Made by a program: the position numbers and the translations under genes. The notes beneath the pieces are model-generated. The model was not told where the DNA came from and ran no database searches. It saw nothing but the letters and a program-made list of their open reading frames with translations. A stretch of 64,000 bases of DNA from Stromatinia cepivora (taxonomy: Eukaryota; Ascomycota; Leotiomycetes; Helotiales; Sclerotiniaceae), in the NCBI GenBank assembly GCA_014898415.1, contig RCTD01000005.1, positions 1,054,001-1,118,000 on the forward strand, in the 5' to 3' direction. This document shows, piece after piece, positions 23,027 through 34,599 of this stretch (positions within the stretch are counted from its first letter, which is position 1; each line of letters starts with the position of its first letter).

Positions 23027-25731
23027 ATGGATGCTCTTAGTCTTCCAATTCAAGATCTCACACTCCAGCCGGCGCCGTTGCACTCAGCACGAAACTCTCC
23101 TAGAAAGAGAAGCAGAACACGGGATTCTTCACAAAAACGATTATCCACAATCTTAAGCCCGACGAGTAGGAATTTATCTAAGGATGATGATGTTTTCCTT
23201 GATGAATACCTGAGGAATAATACATGGGGAGGTACTCCTAGTAGTACGAAATCAACGATGCTCAGATCTCAAAACAAACAATTTCAATCACGAAGATTAA
23301 GGACACCACAGCAGTCAGTTAAAGCTATCAAGACTCCATCGAAGAGTGAAAATCGGGTTGTGTCCTCGAGATCTACCTCTAAACATAGGAATGCCACAAA
23401 AGTCGAAAACCCAGCATATGCGCTACCGAAAAAGTCTCCAAATAAGAAGATAGGAAACATGATTAAGGACCGGATCCGCTTTTTCGACGGAAGTCCTGAC
23501 GAAAAACTTCCCTCGAGTCCTCCAAAAACAAGTCCTCCAAAGACCGGGCCATCCAAATTGGCTCCAAATCATGATGCCCATCGTCATAATGTTGAATCTT
23601 CTCCAACTTCTTATACAACAGGGATCGAAACCCAAACTCCAGTGGGCAAGGAAGCAGTTGGGGGCTCGGCAAACTTTTCGAGGACATCAGAATTAGTCAG
23701 GGAAAAAAGTATATTTTCATCACCTGCTAAATCGCAATATTCGCCTCCAGCATCGAGGAAGCAAAGAAAGGTTTTTGGTGAGGCAATTCAAAATCCCTTT
23801 TTAGTGTCTCAAGAATCGTCTGAAAAGACAAGATCTTCGATTACTATTTCACCTCATACTTCACCGACGAAGCCGCAGCCATTTTGTAGACTTAATTCGG
23901 AGACGAAAGGTATGTTGCTTATGTCTTGATTTGTATTCTCACACACACGACTCAGCTAATACCGCCGTTTCCACAACCGATTATCCATGATTTACTTGGT
24001 TGAGAGCAATACTGACTCTCATCTCCAGTTGATCTAAGTCCTCGCGGTAGTTCATTAGCTCGATACGAAGTCAACACCACACCCACCCGAAATTTCGACG
24101 TCCCAAAAATCTCAAGACCAAGAGGAAGAACTATCCCCGGTCGTAAAGATCCAAAGACCTGCATCCAGAAAGATGTTGATACCCGACGCAACCAAATCAG
24201 TGAGAAAATCGAAGCCATCTACCAAGCCAAGACCGAAGCACGAAAAGCTCAAAATCAAGAGAAGATTACCCTAGAAGAAAGCTACGAGGTATCTCCTATG
24301 CTCAAGAACGAGGGCAAAGAGATTGATATTAGACAACCTCAACGTATTAAAGATACTACCTCCTTCCGGTCCAAATCGAAAGTTGCGGATATGAGATTGC
24401 GATTTGATGGTAGTGCATCTTTTGCTTCTACCGTATTACCAGGTTCAGCATCTAAAGATGCGGATCGTAGAACAGTGTCTCCAATTAAAGATGGGGGAAG
24501 TTCTTCAGTTATACCTACTCCTCCGCCGGCACCACCACCACCCCCTGTTTTCTCATCGCGCGTTTGTAGGAAGGGTATTAATACCCCTAAGCATCCTCTT
24601 CCTCTTTCTGTTCCACGTACTAAAAGCCCTAAATTACCCTCTCCGAGGAAACAGACTCTATCGGAAACGCTTGTGCAGAGAGTATCTACTTTACCATTGG
24701 AAACACCTGAGAGAATAGCGATACCGGGACGTTCACAAACACCCAGGAGAGAATCTCATATCGTAGATGTAGATGCATCGCCCATACTATCACTCGTCGA
24801 GAAATCTGCAGTTCAAACATGGCCGCGATCGGGTATTAAGAGACCGAAACAAGTAAGGAATGGTTTGATTGCAGAAAAGTTGAAGATGTTTGAAGAGATC
24901 TCGAGGAAGAATGAGAATTCTGTCAGTCCTGGAAAGGAAAAGAAGAAGGATGGTGAGAGTAGTAGGCAGGTCGCGAATGGTAGGGTTGCGAGGAGGTTGG
25001 TAGATGGCAGGAAAGAATGTTTTGAGATGAGTCCTGTTCGAGATGGAGACGAGAGGAAAATAAATCCCGTATTCCCAAGTGCAATTGTAGCGCGAGAAAA
25101 GTGGAAAGGAAAGGGCAAGGGGAAAGAAGAACAGAAAGTGGAAGGGCGTGATGATGCCACCGAAACAATTGACCAAGTCTCCCCACCGACGAAAACGAGA
25201 CCCAAAAGTCGGGAACACAGAATTGGAAATAGACAACATGTTGTGGGTCGGTGGAATGAAGTTCCGGGGATGGAGCAAAGTGATGGCGATGCATTGGGTC
25301 ATTTGACGATTAAAAGAGGATTGAGAGATGCGAGGATGCATATGGGGAGGGATGGGAGTCATAGTATTGATTGGGATGAGGTGGAGAGGGAGATTGAGAG
25401 GAATGGGGGGTTGGTTGATGGGGAGTTGGATTTGGATGAGTTGGTTGGGTGGGGAAGGGGTGAGGAAAAGGGAGAGGGAAGGGGTGAGGAAAAGGGAGAG
25501 GGAAGGGGTGAGGGAAAGGGAGAGAGGAAGAATGAGAGTTTGAGGAGGGGGAAGGATGGTAGTTCGAATAGAGATTTAAAAATGGTGGTTAAAGAGGCAG
25601 AATGTGGGTTAAAAGAACCTAAACCATTGAGAGCGGTGGAAATGAAGAGGATGATGGAGATTTGTAGGGATAGGGAAAAGGTTGATGAGAGGGAAAGGAG
25701 TAGAGGGAGGAAAATGGAGAGGAGAAAATGA
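23027..25731 (+). CDS. Large basic disordered protein, unknown function
   Basis: Exons 23027-23909 and 24029-25731, joined across a 119-nt GTATGT...TCTCCAG intron, giving 861 residues; see the preceding entry for a possible N-terminal extension. The sequence is Ser/Pro/Lys-rich and lacks any recognised domain. Three loosely similar amphipathic motifs recur (MIKDRIRFFDG, LIAEKLKMFEEI, VARRLVDGRKECFE), each with basic residues followed by Phe, suggesting short linear binding motifs. A proline run (PPPAPPPPPV) is at about 24521-24548. Near the C-terminus a GEEKGEGR-type repeat (25458-25535) follows an acidic segment (WDEVEREIERNGG). Many SP/TP sites suggest kinase regulation. Function unknown. 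Confidence 0.75.
25458..25535 (+). repeat. In-frame G/A-rich tandem repeat (coding)
   Basis: A 24-bp purine-rich unit encoding GEEKGEGR is repeated about three times, the last copy diverged, inside the preceding gene. The unit length keeps the frame, so copy changes would lengthen or shorten the protein without a frameshift. Confidence 0.8.
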
Positions 25732-26688
25732 GAGTCTGAGGGGGGACAAATTGGAAAAATGCTATTAGGTATTTTGCAGCTGGGGGGGAGAGAAAAAAAG
25801 GAATCATTTTATGAATGCTTTAGGGACTCTGGGAGATGGAAGAGAATAGGGTGTTAGGTCGGGACTGAAGGTTTGTCTGGGTAGGATATTCTTCTACTGT
25901 ATTGGTTAGGTAGGAAATTAAAATAGAGATAGAGGGGTTGTATAGCTTATAATGATGATGATGATGATGATGATTAAATTCCGTAGAAATAGACGAAATA
26001 AAATTAAGAATAAGATTACCTAGGATTAGGGAATAGTGATCATGACACTACTACTAAAATGCAGTCACATAATATGATTCAGAACTGACATATTTCAGTG
26101 ATGGGTTGGGGTGGAATGGAATATTGGATACTAGTTAGTATTGGTGATATTGGGGATGGATGAATCAAAAATACAATGGAAACCGGAAGACGATTAATGC
26201 CAAAGGGCAACAAACAAGAGGAATCTAAATGTGAACTTTCTGCAATCAAAATTTTTGTTAACTTAAGATTTGAGTAAGATATGCAACAAAACTTTTTGTA
26301 TTGTATAATTTGACCTATAGGAGAGGAGGGGGTTTGTATTAGGATACAAGTATACAAGTCATTTAATCTTTCTCTTTTTTGGATACCATGAAGAACCTAT
26401 AGTAGTGTTACTAGCGATTTATCATCTGGGATATTCGAGCGGAACTGGAAGTCTTCTCAAATCTTAACGCGGACACATCAAATATCTACTAACCGTCGTA
26501 TAACCAGTGTTGAATGTATATGTGCACGTGTAGATGTAAGTAAACGTACTATTTGTTTATTTAGTAGTTCGCTTTCCACTGTTCGGATAACTTCTCATCC
26601 TCTGTGATGTCATACTATGTATGCACTCCTTCCGAGTAAGGCTAGTTATTGTCATTGATTGTATCTTCCCTCATTTCTTCAACATATA
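25732..26688. other. Intergenic between convergent genes, with ATG-type microsatellite
   Basis: Shared 3' flank of the disordered-protein gene and vps23. It contains a (GAT)n microsatellite at about 25951-25974. No gene is seen. Confidence 0.5.
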
Positions 26689-28631
26689 TCAATACCCGCC
26701 CCCTCCGACCACCCCACTCAACCCCATTCCCTTCCCAATCTTCCTAACTAATGCCTTTTTCAAATACCATTCCCTAGCCAATCCCCTCGTCATCTTTGCA
26801 AACGTCGGTCCACTGATCCTTCCCCTTTCAACCGCTCTGCCTAACACATCTATCGCATCCCCTAAACTTCTTTCTTCACATACTAATTCATAGAGTTGGT
26901 TCCCTACAACTGTTGGTGCGACTAGTAGTTCATCAATAGAGGGGGGAGTACGATGTTGAGAGGATTGGAGAAGCTGGTCAGCGGTTTGAAGGGAGTTGTG
27001 TAGGATGGTTGTGTTGTTGGTGAGAAGGGCGGAGAGGGATTCTAGAGCACTAAGTTCGGATTGCATAGCATTGAGGGTGATGAGCATGGATTTTTGTTGC
27101 GACTGGAGGCCTGGAAGTGAAGAGGTGGTTTGGGTGGTGTGATGAAGGCGTTGGGAGTGTAAGGCGCTAGCAAGTTTGTGGAGGAGCATGTCCTTTTCTG
27201 GATTGGGTGGGACGGGTGGAGCGGGGAGGTTGGCGGATGAAGCGTCGGGAATAGATAGAGTTAAGGGGGCATCAAGAAGGTCGGGTGGTGGAGGCTTGGC
27301 TTGGGGTTGTGGTGGTGGGGGTTGTTGTTGTTGTTGTTGTTGTTGTTGCTGTTGTTGCTGTTGCTGCTGATATTGAGGCCATTGCTGATGGGGTGGATGT
27401 CCAGGGTATGGTTGTTGCGACTGCTGGTGCTGTGGATGCATATATTGGGGCGGTGGTTGAGGTCTACCATTTTGAGGGGCAGGTTGCTGAATGTAATTTG
27501 AGTTGTGTGGTTGTTGTGGTGGAGCTTGCTGGGGTTGTTGGGACTGCGGAGGTTGCTGGTTTGATTGAGAGTATGAGGACTGTCTATATGGATCTTCTGG
27601 CGGAGTTATTGGACTCACAGGGCTATATGATGGTTCCCGTAAGTTTTGCCTTGACTGTTGAGGTGGTAATGGACGAGCACTCTCATAACGTAGAGAACTA
27701 CTCCTCTGCGGAGTATGCGATTGTGGCATTGGTGGTCCATATTTGCTATTATCATATCCAACTTGTGTAGGTAACGGGGGTAATGGTGGCCCAATATCTC
27801 GCCGTGAGGAACCTGAAGGAGAGTATGGTGTGGCATTGTTTGCAGGTTTTGGTGGTGGAGGGGGAGGTCGATCATCAGTCAATGGACGTGGGGAAGCTGG
27901 GCTTGGTATTGATCGAGCTACATTGGGAGGAGGTGGAGGTATAGGAGGAGGCATAACTGTCGATTGTGGGCGCGGTGGGGGATTTTGTTGCTGTCTCGAT
28001 ATGACAGGAGGCTCTTTGGCAAATATGTCTCTAAGAATCGCGAGGAAATCGAGTACATTGGACTTCTGTATATTCCAATTCATCAGCATATCTGCGAAGC
28101 AATCAAAGTTTCAATATGCGAAGTTGTGCGACTCACATCCCAATAGTCTGGCCACCTCATTAAATATGGATGATAGACCTTCCCTTGTGGATCTACATGT
28201 TGACCTGCTCTTACTACCATTCCCTCCACCGGTGTCACATATACTAATGGGGCTTCTTGCGGATATGCATGAGGTATCCATAGTGCGATCGGGAATCTGT
28301 AGGTTGTGCCACGAAAATTCACAGGCAAGGTGCCAGAGAGATGAAGAAGGAGTGAAGATGCGCCATTTTCGTATGCTATAAAAATTGCGCATCAGTATTT
28401 GAGCTTCTTATGTAGTCCGCTGTTCGAGCACGTACTGTAGACATCCGTTCGTGGGGATAATGAGGCATATTGGGAAAGTGTCTGGGCGACATCATTATAT
28501 GTACGATTTACATCTCGATATTCCTATATTGTGAATTAGTATGGTACATGCAATGCATCCTTAACGGATTTACATACACTCGTAAGAACACTGTATAACC
28601 AATTCAGAACTCGCTGTTGAACACCAGCCAT
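26689..28631 (-). CDS. VPS23: ESCRT-I subunit Vps23 (Tsg101 homologue)
   Basis: Four exons on the minus strand: 28631-28578, 28523-28436, 28375-28137 and 28065-26689, giving 585 residues. The N-terminal UEV domain (about residues 5-150) shows VNRTYNDVAQTLSQY, GTTYRFPIALWIPHAYP, HPYLMRWPDYWD and FLAILRDIFAKEPPV; as in all Tsg101 proteins it is an inactive ubiquitin-conjugating fold that binds ubiquitin and P(S/T)AP motifs. A long Pro/Gln-rich linker includes a poly-Gln run (27329-27375). The C-terminus has the Vps23 core/steadiness-box sequence (SIDELLVAPTVVGNQLYELV, REWYLKKALVRKI). It sorts ubiquitinated cargo at endosomes and, in filamentous fungi, also supports pH signalling. The last intron hides a Met codon at 28089 that would be a false start. 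Confidence 0.95.
27329..27375 (-). repeat. CAA/CAG repeat encoding poly-Gln in Vps23
   Basis: About fifteen consecutive Gln codons, mostly CAA with some CAG, within the linker of Vps23. Mixed codons suggest partial stabilisation of an expandable tract. Confidence 0.85.
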
Positions 28632-29235
28632 TATTACTAATAAGTGAGCTCTGAATGAAGCTGTTCAGAACGTGGTGATGGATGGGGTGGGGTGGAGCTT
28701 GGCTGGAACCTATCATGTGATAATGGATCCTAATAATTAATGGCCATCCGCTATAATTTAATTGACCCAACAATCAACGGGATGTTTTTACCTAGTATTA
28801 CTATTAAATTATCAGTAATGTTTCTATCCAACTTATTCAGCCTACCCAGGTACCTAGGTAAGGAACTCAATTAGTGAGAAATGGAAGAGGAAACTCTTTG
28901 ACAATGACAAACAACCTTAAAGGAAAAGATTAGTATTAATGGGCCGATGGCGCAAAACCCAAGAAAAAAGTGCTTTCTAAGCGGAAAGTCAATTTTTTCA
29001 AATCATTCTTTATTATATATGAGGGGCAATCTCCCCCTCCGAAGACTTCCGGTAAAGTTTCCAAACATTTATCACGCAACATATTTCTAGCTGCCTTTTG
29101 CACACACCAACTTTGCGGTTCATATGCAAAGCAACTACGAAGATTATCGAAAAGGCTGAGGAGTATTGGATAAAAGATCCTATACTCCTTGCGTCAGGTC
29201 AGATACTTTAACCTATCTCTCTTTTTCAACAGACC
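28632..29235. other. Divergent promoter between vps23 and the IDO gene
   Basis: A 604-bp AT-rich spacer between oppositely oriented start codons, so it should contain both promoters. It carries C/T-rich leader sequence just before 29236. No further gene. Confidence 0.55.
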
Positions 29236-30783
29236 ATGCTTCCTCCACTTCCCAAACTCAGCAAATACGGAATATCTCCAGAATATGGATTTCTTCCGGC
29301 TGATTTACCTCTTGAACGACTTCCCGATCCATATTACAACAAATGGGAGGCGATCATTGCGAACCTTCAAGGTTTGATCTTGAGCAAGCGCTTGCGCGGT
29401 GTCATTGATCGTCTTCCTGTTCTTTCCACTGCCGGTCTGGAACATGATTCGGAATGGCGAAGAGCGTATTCGTTGTTATGTTTCATGGCGCATAGCTATA
29501 TCTGGGGTGGTGATAGCCCTGAAGAGGTTTGTGCACTTCTTTCCGCAGTTTCCGAGCGTCAGAGCCTTAGGCTAATTATTTGAAACTCATAGCGCTTGCC
29601 GCCATCCATGACGGTCCCCCTTTTACATATTTCGAACTACTTGGAAGTACCACCAGTCGCCACATATGCTGCCGTCTGTCTTTGGAACTTCAAGCCATTG
29701 TTCGCGGATGAACATGTCGACAATTTGGAGAATCTTGCCACTCTAACCACATTCACAGGCTCTATTGATGAGTCTTGGTTTTATTTAGTCTCAGTGGCGA
29801 TCGAGGCTCGAGCTGCTCCCGTTCTTCCCCTCATGCTTACAGCAATTGAGGCGGCTCGTAAGAATGACAGCAGGACTGTTACATCTTGTCTTCGAACTTT
29901 TGCGGAGAGGCTCGATGATCTTGGAACACTTCTTCAGCGCATGCATGAAAGCTGCGATCCTCATGTGTTTTATCATCGAATTCGTCCTTTCCTCGCTGGC
30001 AGTAAGAACATGGAAGAAGCAGGGCTACCGAATGGGGTTTTCTACGATGAGGGTAATGGAGTTGGTCAATATCTAAAGCTCTCTGGAGGTAGCAATGCCC
30101 AGAGCTCCATTCTTCAATTCTTCGACATTGTTCTAGGCATAGAACATCGTCCTACTGGTGAGAAGAAGGACGCCGCATCCGAAAGTGAAGTCGAAGGTAG
30201 CGCTCCACGAACCAAACATAATTTCCTTCTCGAGATGAGAAAATACATGCCAGGAGCTCATCGACGATTCCTCGAAGACATGACTGTCGTGGCCAACATC
30301 CGTGATTATGTCGAAGCGCATACCAACAATCATGAATTATGCCTCGCATACGATGCTTGTCTCGCCATGTTGCGCACTTTCCGCGATAAACACATCGCAA
30401 TTGTCACTCGTTACATTGTCATCAAATCGCGCGAATCGCGCTCTCATTCCCGCTCCATGAGTCCGGAAGCAAATCGTAGCCGAAAGGTAGATATAGCTAC
30501 GGCTTCTCGCGGAAAAGGCGACGATGAAGAGAGGAAGAGAAAATTGAAAGGCACGGGTGGTACAGCGCTCATCCCTTTCTTAAAACAAGCGAGAGATGAA
30601 ACCGGCGAGCCGACAATTGATTCTTGGGCGAGGAGAGTCATGAATAGAGATTTGGATACGAAGGGTAAGGGAGATTTCTTCGTGGGAAAATTGGATGAGC
30701 GAACTGATGGGGGATTGGAATTAGGTGGATTGGCTGGCACATGGACTTTGGATGAGGAGGTTGGGGGGTTGTGTCATTATTAG
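29236..30783 (+). CDS. BNA2: Indoleamine 2,3-dioxygenase
   Basis: Two exons, 29236-29526 and 29593-30783 (GTTTGT...CTCATAG), 493 residues. IDO motifs seen in order: MAHSYIWGGDSPEE at the end of exon 1, LPPSMTVPLLHISNYLEVPP then ATYAAVCLWN, ESWFYLVSVAIEARA, GGSNAQSSILQFFDIVLGIEH, and FRDKHIAIVTRYI with the proximal heme ligand His364. The enzyme opens the indole ring of tryptophan to N-formylkynurenine, the first step of the kynurenine route to NAD; the product acts in the cytosol. The C-terminal 90 residues after the heme His are longer and more basic/Ser-rich than in vertebrate enzymes. It is about normal size for fungal IDO. Confidence 0.94.
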
Positions 30784-31791
30784 AAGTGTGTTACTTGTAT
30801 CATAGCGCGGCTTTCTGTTTGGCATGGGCGAGTTTTAAGTTGAGATGAATAGTATTATATCTATTCGTTATTACTCATACAATTACCTAGTCAAAATCAA
30901 TGATATTTTATCACCGGTATAGATAATATTAACATTCGAGAACGGAGAATCGTGCACATATTAATGAATGTGAGTGATATAGATATTCATACTGCTTGGG
31001 ATGAGATGAGAGGAAAATGTATCAATTGATAGATAAGTAGGTATATAAACAAAGCTTACCTATATATATTTTTAAGATGTAATCTTAGAAATTTTAATTA
31101 GGTATGAGATGTGGAAGGACATGAAATGAAATGAAGGTGAATATGAAATGAAAATGAGAGGTTCATCGGAGAGATATAAACCCATACAAACTTCTACCAA
31201 CTTCTGATAATTGAATTACATCAATATCAATATCAATAATCAATAGATAGTATATCTAAAAATGCAAAGTCTGATATTGGCATATTGCTAATACAACGTT
31301 CTTTTTATATTCTTATTAATGTATTAATACTCCACATCATAAAATGAATAAAACGTATAAAATTAAATTTGATAAGATAGTGATATATATAGTGATATGC
31401 GTAGATAAATAGATATGGATAGGTGTATATACATTAAATCCCAAACCCTACCTACATGCACCAATACGCCTAGACAATCACCGAAAAATATATAGCATAG
31501 CCAGCCCAACCCAATTAAATAATCTTCCTTCCTTCATTTCCTTCGTAAACCCATTCCTATCCATCCCGATCCGTTTATCCATCCATCCATCCATCCAATC
31601 CATCCATCCAATCCATCCATCCATCCAATCCATCCATCCAATCCATCCAATCCATCCAATCCATCCATCCAATCCATCCATCCAATCCATCCATCCAATC
31701 CATCCATCCAATCCATCCATCTCTTCCCATTCCCATTCCCATTTCATACCCCTCACTCAACCCTACAACCCATCCCATCCAAAAAATATCC
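30784..31791. other. Intergenic between convergent genes, with minisatellite
   Basis: AT-rich 3' flanks of the IDO gene and the 31792-33256 gene. A tandem repeat occupies 31579-31712 (separate entry). No gene is seen. Confidence 0.55.
31579..31712 (+). repeat. CCATCCAAT-type minisatellite
   Basis: About 134 bp of interleaved CCAT units separated by CCAAT, in 9- and 13-bp super-units. It lies directly downstream of a minus-strand stop codon. Antisense reading creates a spurious Met-Asp-Trp repeat frame that should not be annotated. Confidence 0.9.
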
Positions 31792-33256
31792 TCATCTCCT
31801 CCCACCCCCACCCCCCACATCCCAAGACGCCCTCCTAGATTTCCCAGCCCTCTGTTCTCCTTTCCCCTTACCCTTCCCATCAAACCCATAAACATCAAAC
31901 CCCACACTAACACCATGTTCCGGAATACTACTCAGAGAAATCGTCGAGCCCCTTTTTCCTCTTTTCGAATAACCATTCACGCTATGTAGATAAGAGTTAT
32001 TTTTAGAGGAGGGAGAGCGTTGTTTCGAGATCGCGGATGGATGTGTATTTGTGTGTGTATTTGGCGGAAAGGGAAATGAGATGCCGTGGGCTGTATTGAT
32101 ATTGGTCGTGGGCCAGTTTCTAGAGCGCGATGAGGGTTTTTGCCAGATTCTTGGGTTTGTGCCTGGGACTACTTTGGGTGGGGTTTGTTCTTTTGGTTTT
32201 ATGGTGTTGTTGCTGTTGTTATTGCTGCTGCTATTGCTTTTGGAACTTCGTTTAGTCGTGATTGTATCATTGAGATGTCCCGAGATATTCTTCCCCACTC
32301 TCTTTTCCTTCCCCTCACCCTGAGCCTGAGAACGAAAAGAAGTCCGCAACGATTGTAAAGCTTCCACGCCATTAAATTCCTCCGTTTTATTACTTTCAGA
32401 TTCATTTTCTACGTCGACTTGAAATACTACCCCCTCATCTTCAATGCCTTCCCTAAGCTTCTCCAGCATCTTCGGATCAAGCTCGTTTTCTTTGATATTA
32501 TATATATCCATCATGCGATAGATGAGTTTTCGGGGGAGGGCATCGGCTTTGCGGTTCATGCATCCGATGAGCCATTTTTTCACTTCGGGTGCTTCGTTGG
32601 ATTTTGGGTATCTTTGGGTGGTGGAGGTGGATGTTGAGGGGGGCATGAGACGAGTGGTGTCAAGACTGGAGGTGCTGGATAGTGATGATAATGAGAGTGA
32701 TGATGCACGGTTGGAAGTAGAACTCCAGTCCTGTTCTTGGGCATCATAATCTGATGTTGGTGATGTGACGATGATTGTGATGGGGTTTTCTGAAGAGGTA
32801 TTAGGTATGTCTTTTCGTGTATGTTCCGTTGATTGTCGAGTGGTAACCTTCAAATCTTTGAGGGTTCCAGTTTGATCGCGGAGGTTGGCCTGATTTGTAG
32901 AGCTAGGTTTGCACCCTTCGGAATTTTTACTTGATTTACTATACCAAGACTTTCTTTTGTTTGAGAGGCTTGTCCCTTTTGGCGGTACTATGGATGTCTT
33001 AGTCCCAGGTATTTCCAGTGCGGATCCAATGGCGATATCCTCGCAAGTATCAACAGTATATTGCGATGAAGTTTTCCTCAGGATTGAATCCTTACGTTTT
33101 CCGAGTTTACTGTCATCTTTGATATTGTCGATGCTAGCTATATCATCCTTCGCCCTTTTAGATGTTAGTATCAATTGTGAGACTAACTAGACACTCCTGA
33201 GAATCAGCCACATACTTTTCCTTCCTGCCAAAAGATATCCACTTTGGGTACTTCAT
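31792..33256 (-). CDS. Ser/Lys-rich protein of unknown function
   Basis: Two exons: 33256-33216 and 33154-31792, joined across GTATGT with a TACTAAC branch site and AAAAG acceptor, giving 467 residues beginning MKYPKWISFGRKEK. Without the first exon the frame would need a TTG start, which lies in the branch site, so the spliced model is preferred. Most of the protein is low-complexity Ser/Thr/Lys. One non-repetitive segment (about residues 205-245; VKKWLIGCMNRKADALPRKL, then YRMMDIYNI) is likely a small folded or helical motif. The C-terminus ends in a Gly-rich stretch. No family recognised; the mixed basic/Ser content would fit a nuclear or cytoskeletal regulator, which is inference only. 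Confidence 0.75.
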
Positions 33257-33740
33257 GTGTCCAATTGGAAGGGATAACGTTCAAGCTTTTTCGATACTAT
33301 TGACTTTGTCTTCGATGCGTCGATATCAATTATCATAAACTGTCTTCGCCCACAACGGACTTGTTGATAAGAATGGTGTACTTCATCATCCGGTATATCA
33401 AGGGGATGACAAGTATAAGTTGACGTCGTATGCAACGGTGAAGCTTATGAGTTGTTCTTCATATATCCTAAATCGAAACTAAATTCGGAGCTGAAATCTG
33501 AGATAAGAGATCCGAGAAACTAATGGTGCAACAGGAATAATATGCCCCGCCGAGCATATGCGTGGCGAGGCGTAAGACTAGTCTGTTCGGGACAAGGTTC
33601 CTGGAAGAGCTGAACAGATCTTTCCTTTCCGGTAACCAGGTTACAATCAACGTGGCGAAATGAAGCGGAAGCTTTGACGTGGTACTAGGAAGAACTCTTT
33701 TTGAATTTCGATATCTGGAACGAAACCGAATCTTATACTC
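33257..33740. other. Intergenic
   Basis: Spacer of 484 bp between two minus-strand genes, presumably the promoter of the 31792-33256 gene. Nothing else is seen. Confidence 0.5.
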
Positions 33741-34599
33741 TCATACTCTCAATGGAAGCGATATAAGTGGAGCTAACTCGGACGTTTTTGAAGGCGTGTG
33801 GTATTGACTTGGCGTGGCTAATGTTTCTGCATGATTATTTAGCTTTCCCTGGTCAGGAGAGGCAGCAGAAAGTGTAGGGGACGGGGGTGTCGGAGGCATT
33901 TTCATGATGCCACTATTGATTGAATTAGCAAATATTTATTTTGGGGTCCGGCATTTGGCGCCGGACGTTAACAGCACATACTTTGACAAGTCTCCCGTAT
34001 CAGCTAGCATGACATTGCAGGTGGCGTTATGATTGTTTTGATGATAAGATAGCTCATCAATTTTCCTGCAGGTATCCTTGAGCTAGTTCCCAACAATAGT
34101 AGAAATGAGCGATTGGTCTAACTCACGCTGATAACATGGCAAGTTGTATTTGAAAGATTCTTATGCTCTCGGTTTTCCTCTCATCAATATCTCTTTGAAT
34201 ACGTGCTCTTGACGCCATCCAAGCAGCCTTTCTTTTCACTCTAGATATCCTACCATATCCATCACCTTTGGTTACCAATTCAGCGCTCGTTCTCAATTCT
34301 CTATCCATCACTCGCATTCGTTCTAAAGATCGTACATAAAGTCCTTGGAAATACTTGAAATCGCCAGTACCGTATTTTCGATCAGGTTGACGAATGAGTG
34401 AAGCTAGATATGCATTATTTAACATATCAGTCTCTGTTTCGAGAAGATATATTTTGTCCAATGCACTAGATATTTCAGCTTGTGTATCAATGGCATCGCG
34501 AAGACCAAGAGCATGTGCATAGAAACCAGCAACTACAGCTGCAACAAATGTGAGCAAGCCAGTGATACTAGCAGCAATTGATAGTGGACTGTCGGACAT
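33741..34599 (-). CDS. Three-exon gene for a membrane-anchored protein, unknown function
   Basis: Exons 34599-34127, 34065-33982 and 33912-33741 (donors GTGAGT and GTATGT; acceptors CTGCAG and CAATAG) keep one frame to a TGA at 33741, giving 242 residues. The start is the ATG at 34599; the frame stays open upstream only to a GTG. The N-terminus has one hydrophobic segment (LSIAASITGLLTFVAAVVAG), followed by a helical, charged region (about residues 30-160) with an Arg/Lys-rich block (RISRVKRKAAWMASRARIQR), then a Ser/Pro/Thr tail. The start recalls the N-terminal domain of fungal NACHT/STAND proteins (DPLSIAASVAGLL-type), but no NTPase follows. Function unknown. Confidence 0.7.

Noticed and set aside
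27176..27770. Plus-strand poly-Cys, poly-Val and poly-Leu frames
   Set aside because: They are shadows of the poly-Gln/Pro-rich linker of Vps23 on the minus strand.
28065..28089. Met start of the large Vps23 exon at 28089
   Set aside because: The sequence lies in the intron; splicing at the ATACAG acceptor restores the conserved WDKSNVLDFLAIL junction of the UEV domain.
31478..31916. Minus-strand frames with Met-Asp-Trp-Met-Asp-Gly repeats
   Set aside because: These are translations of the CCAT/CCAAT minisatellite and of the antisense or shifted end of the neighbouring gene.
33155..33174. Start of the 31792-33256 gene at 33174
   Set aside because: The codon is TTG and lies within a TACTAAC branch-site context; an upstream ATG exon splices in frame.
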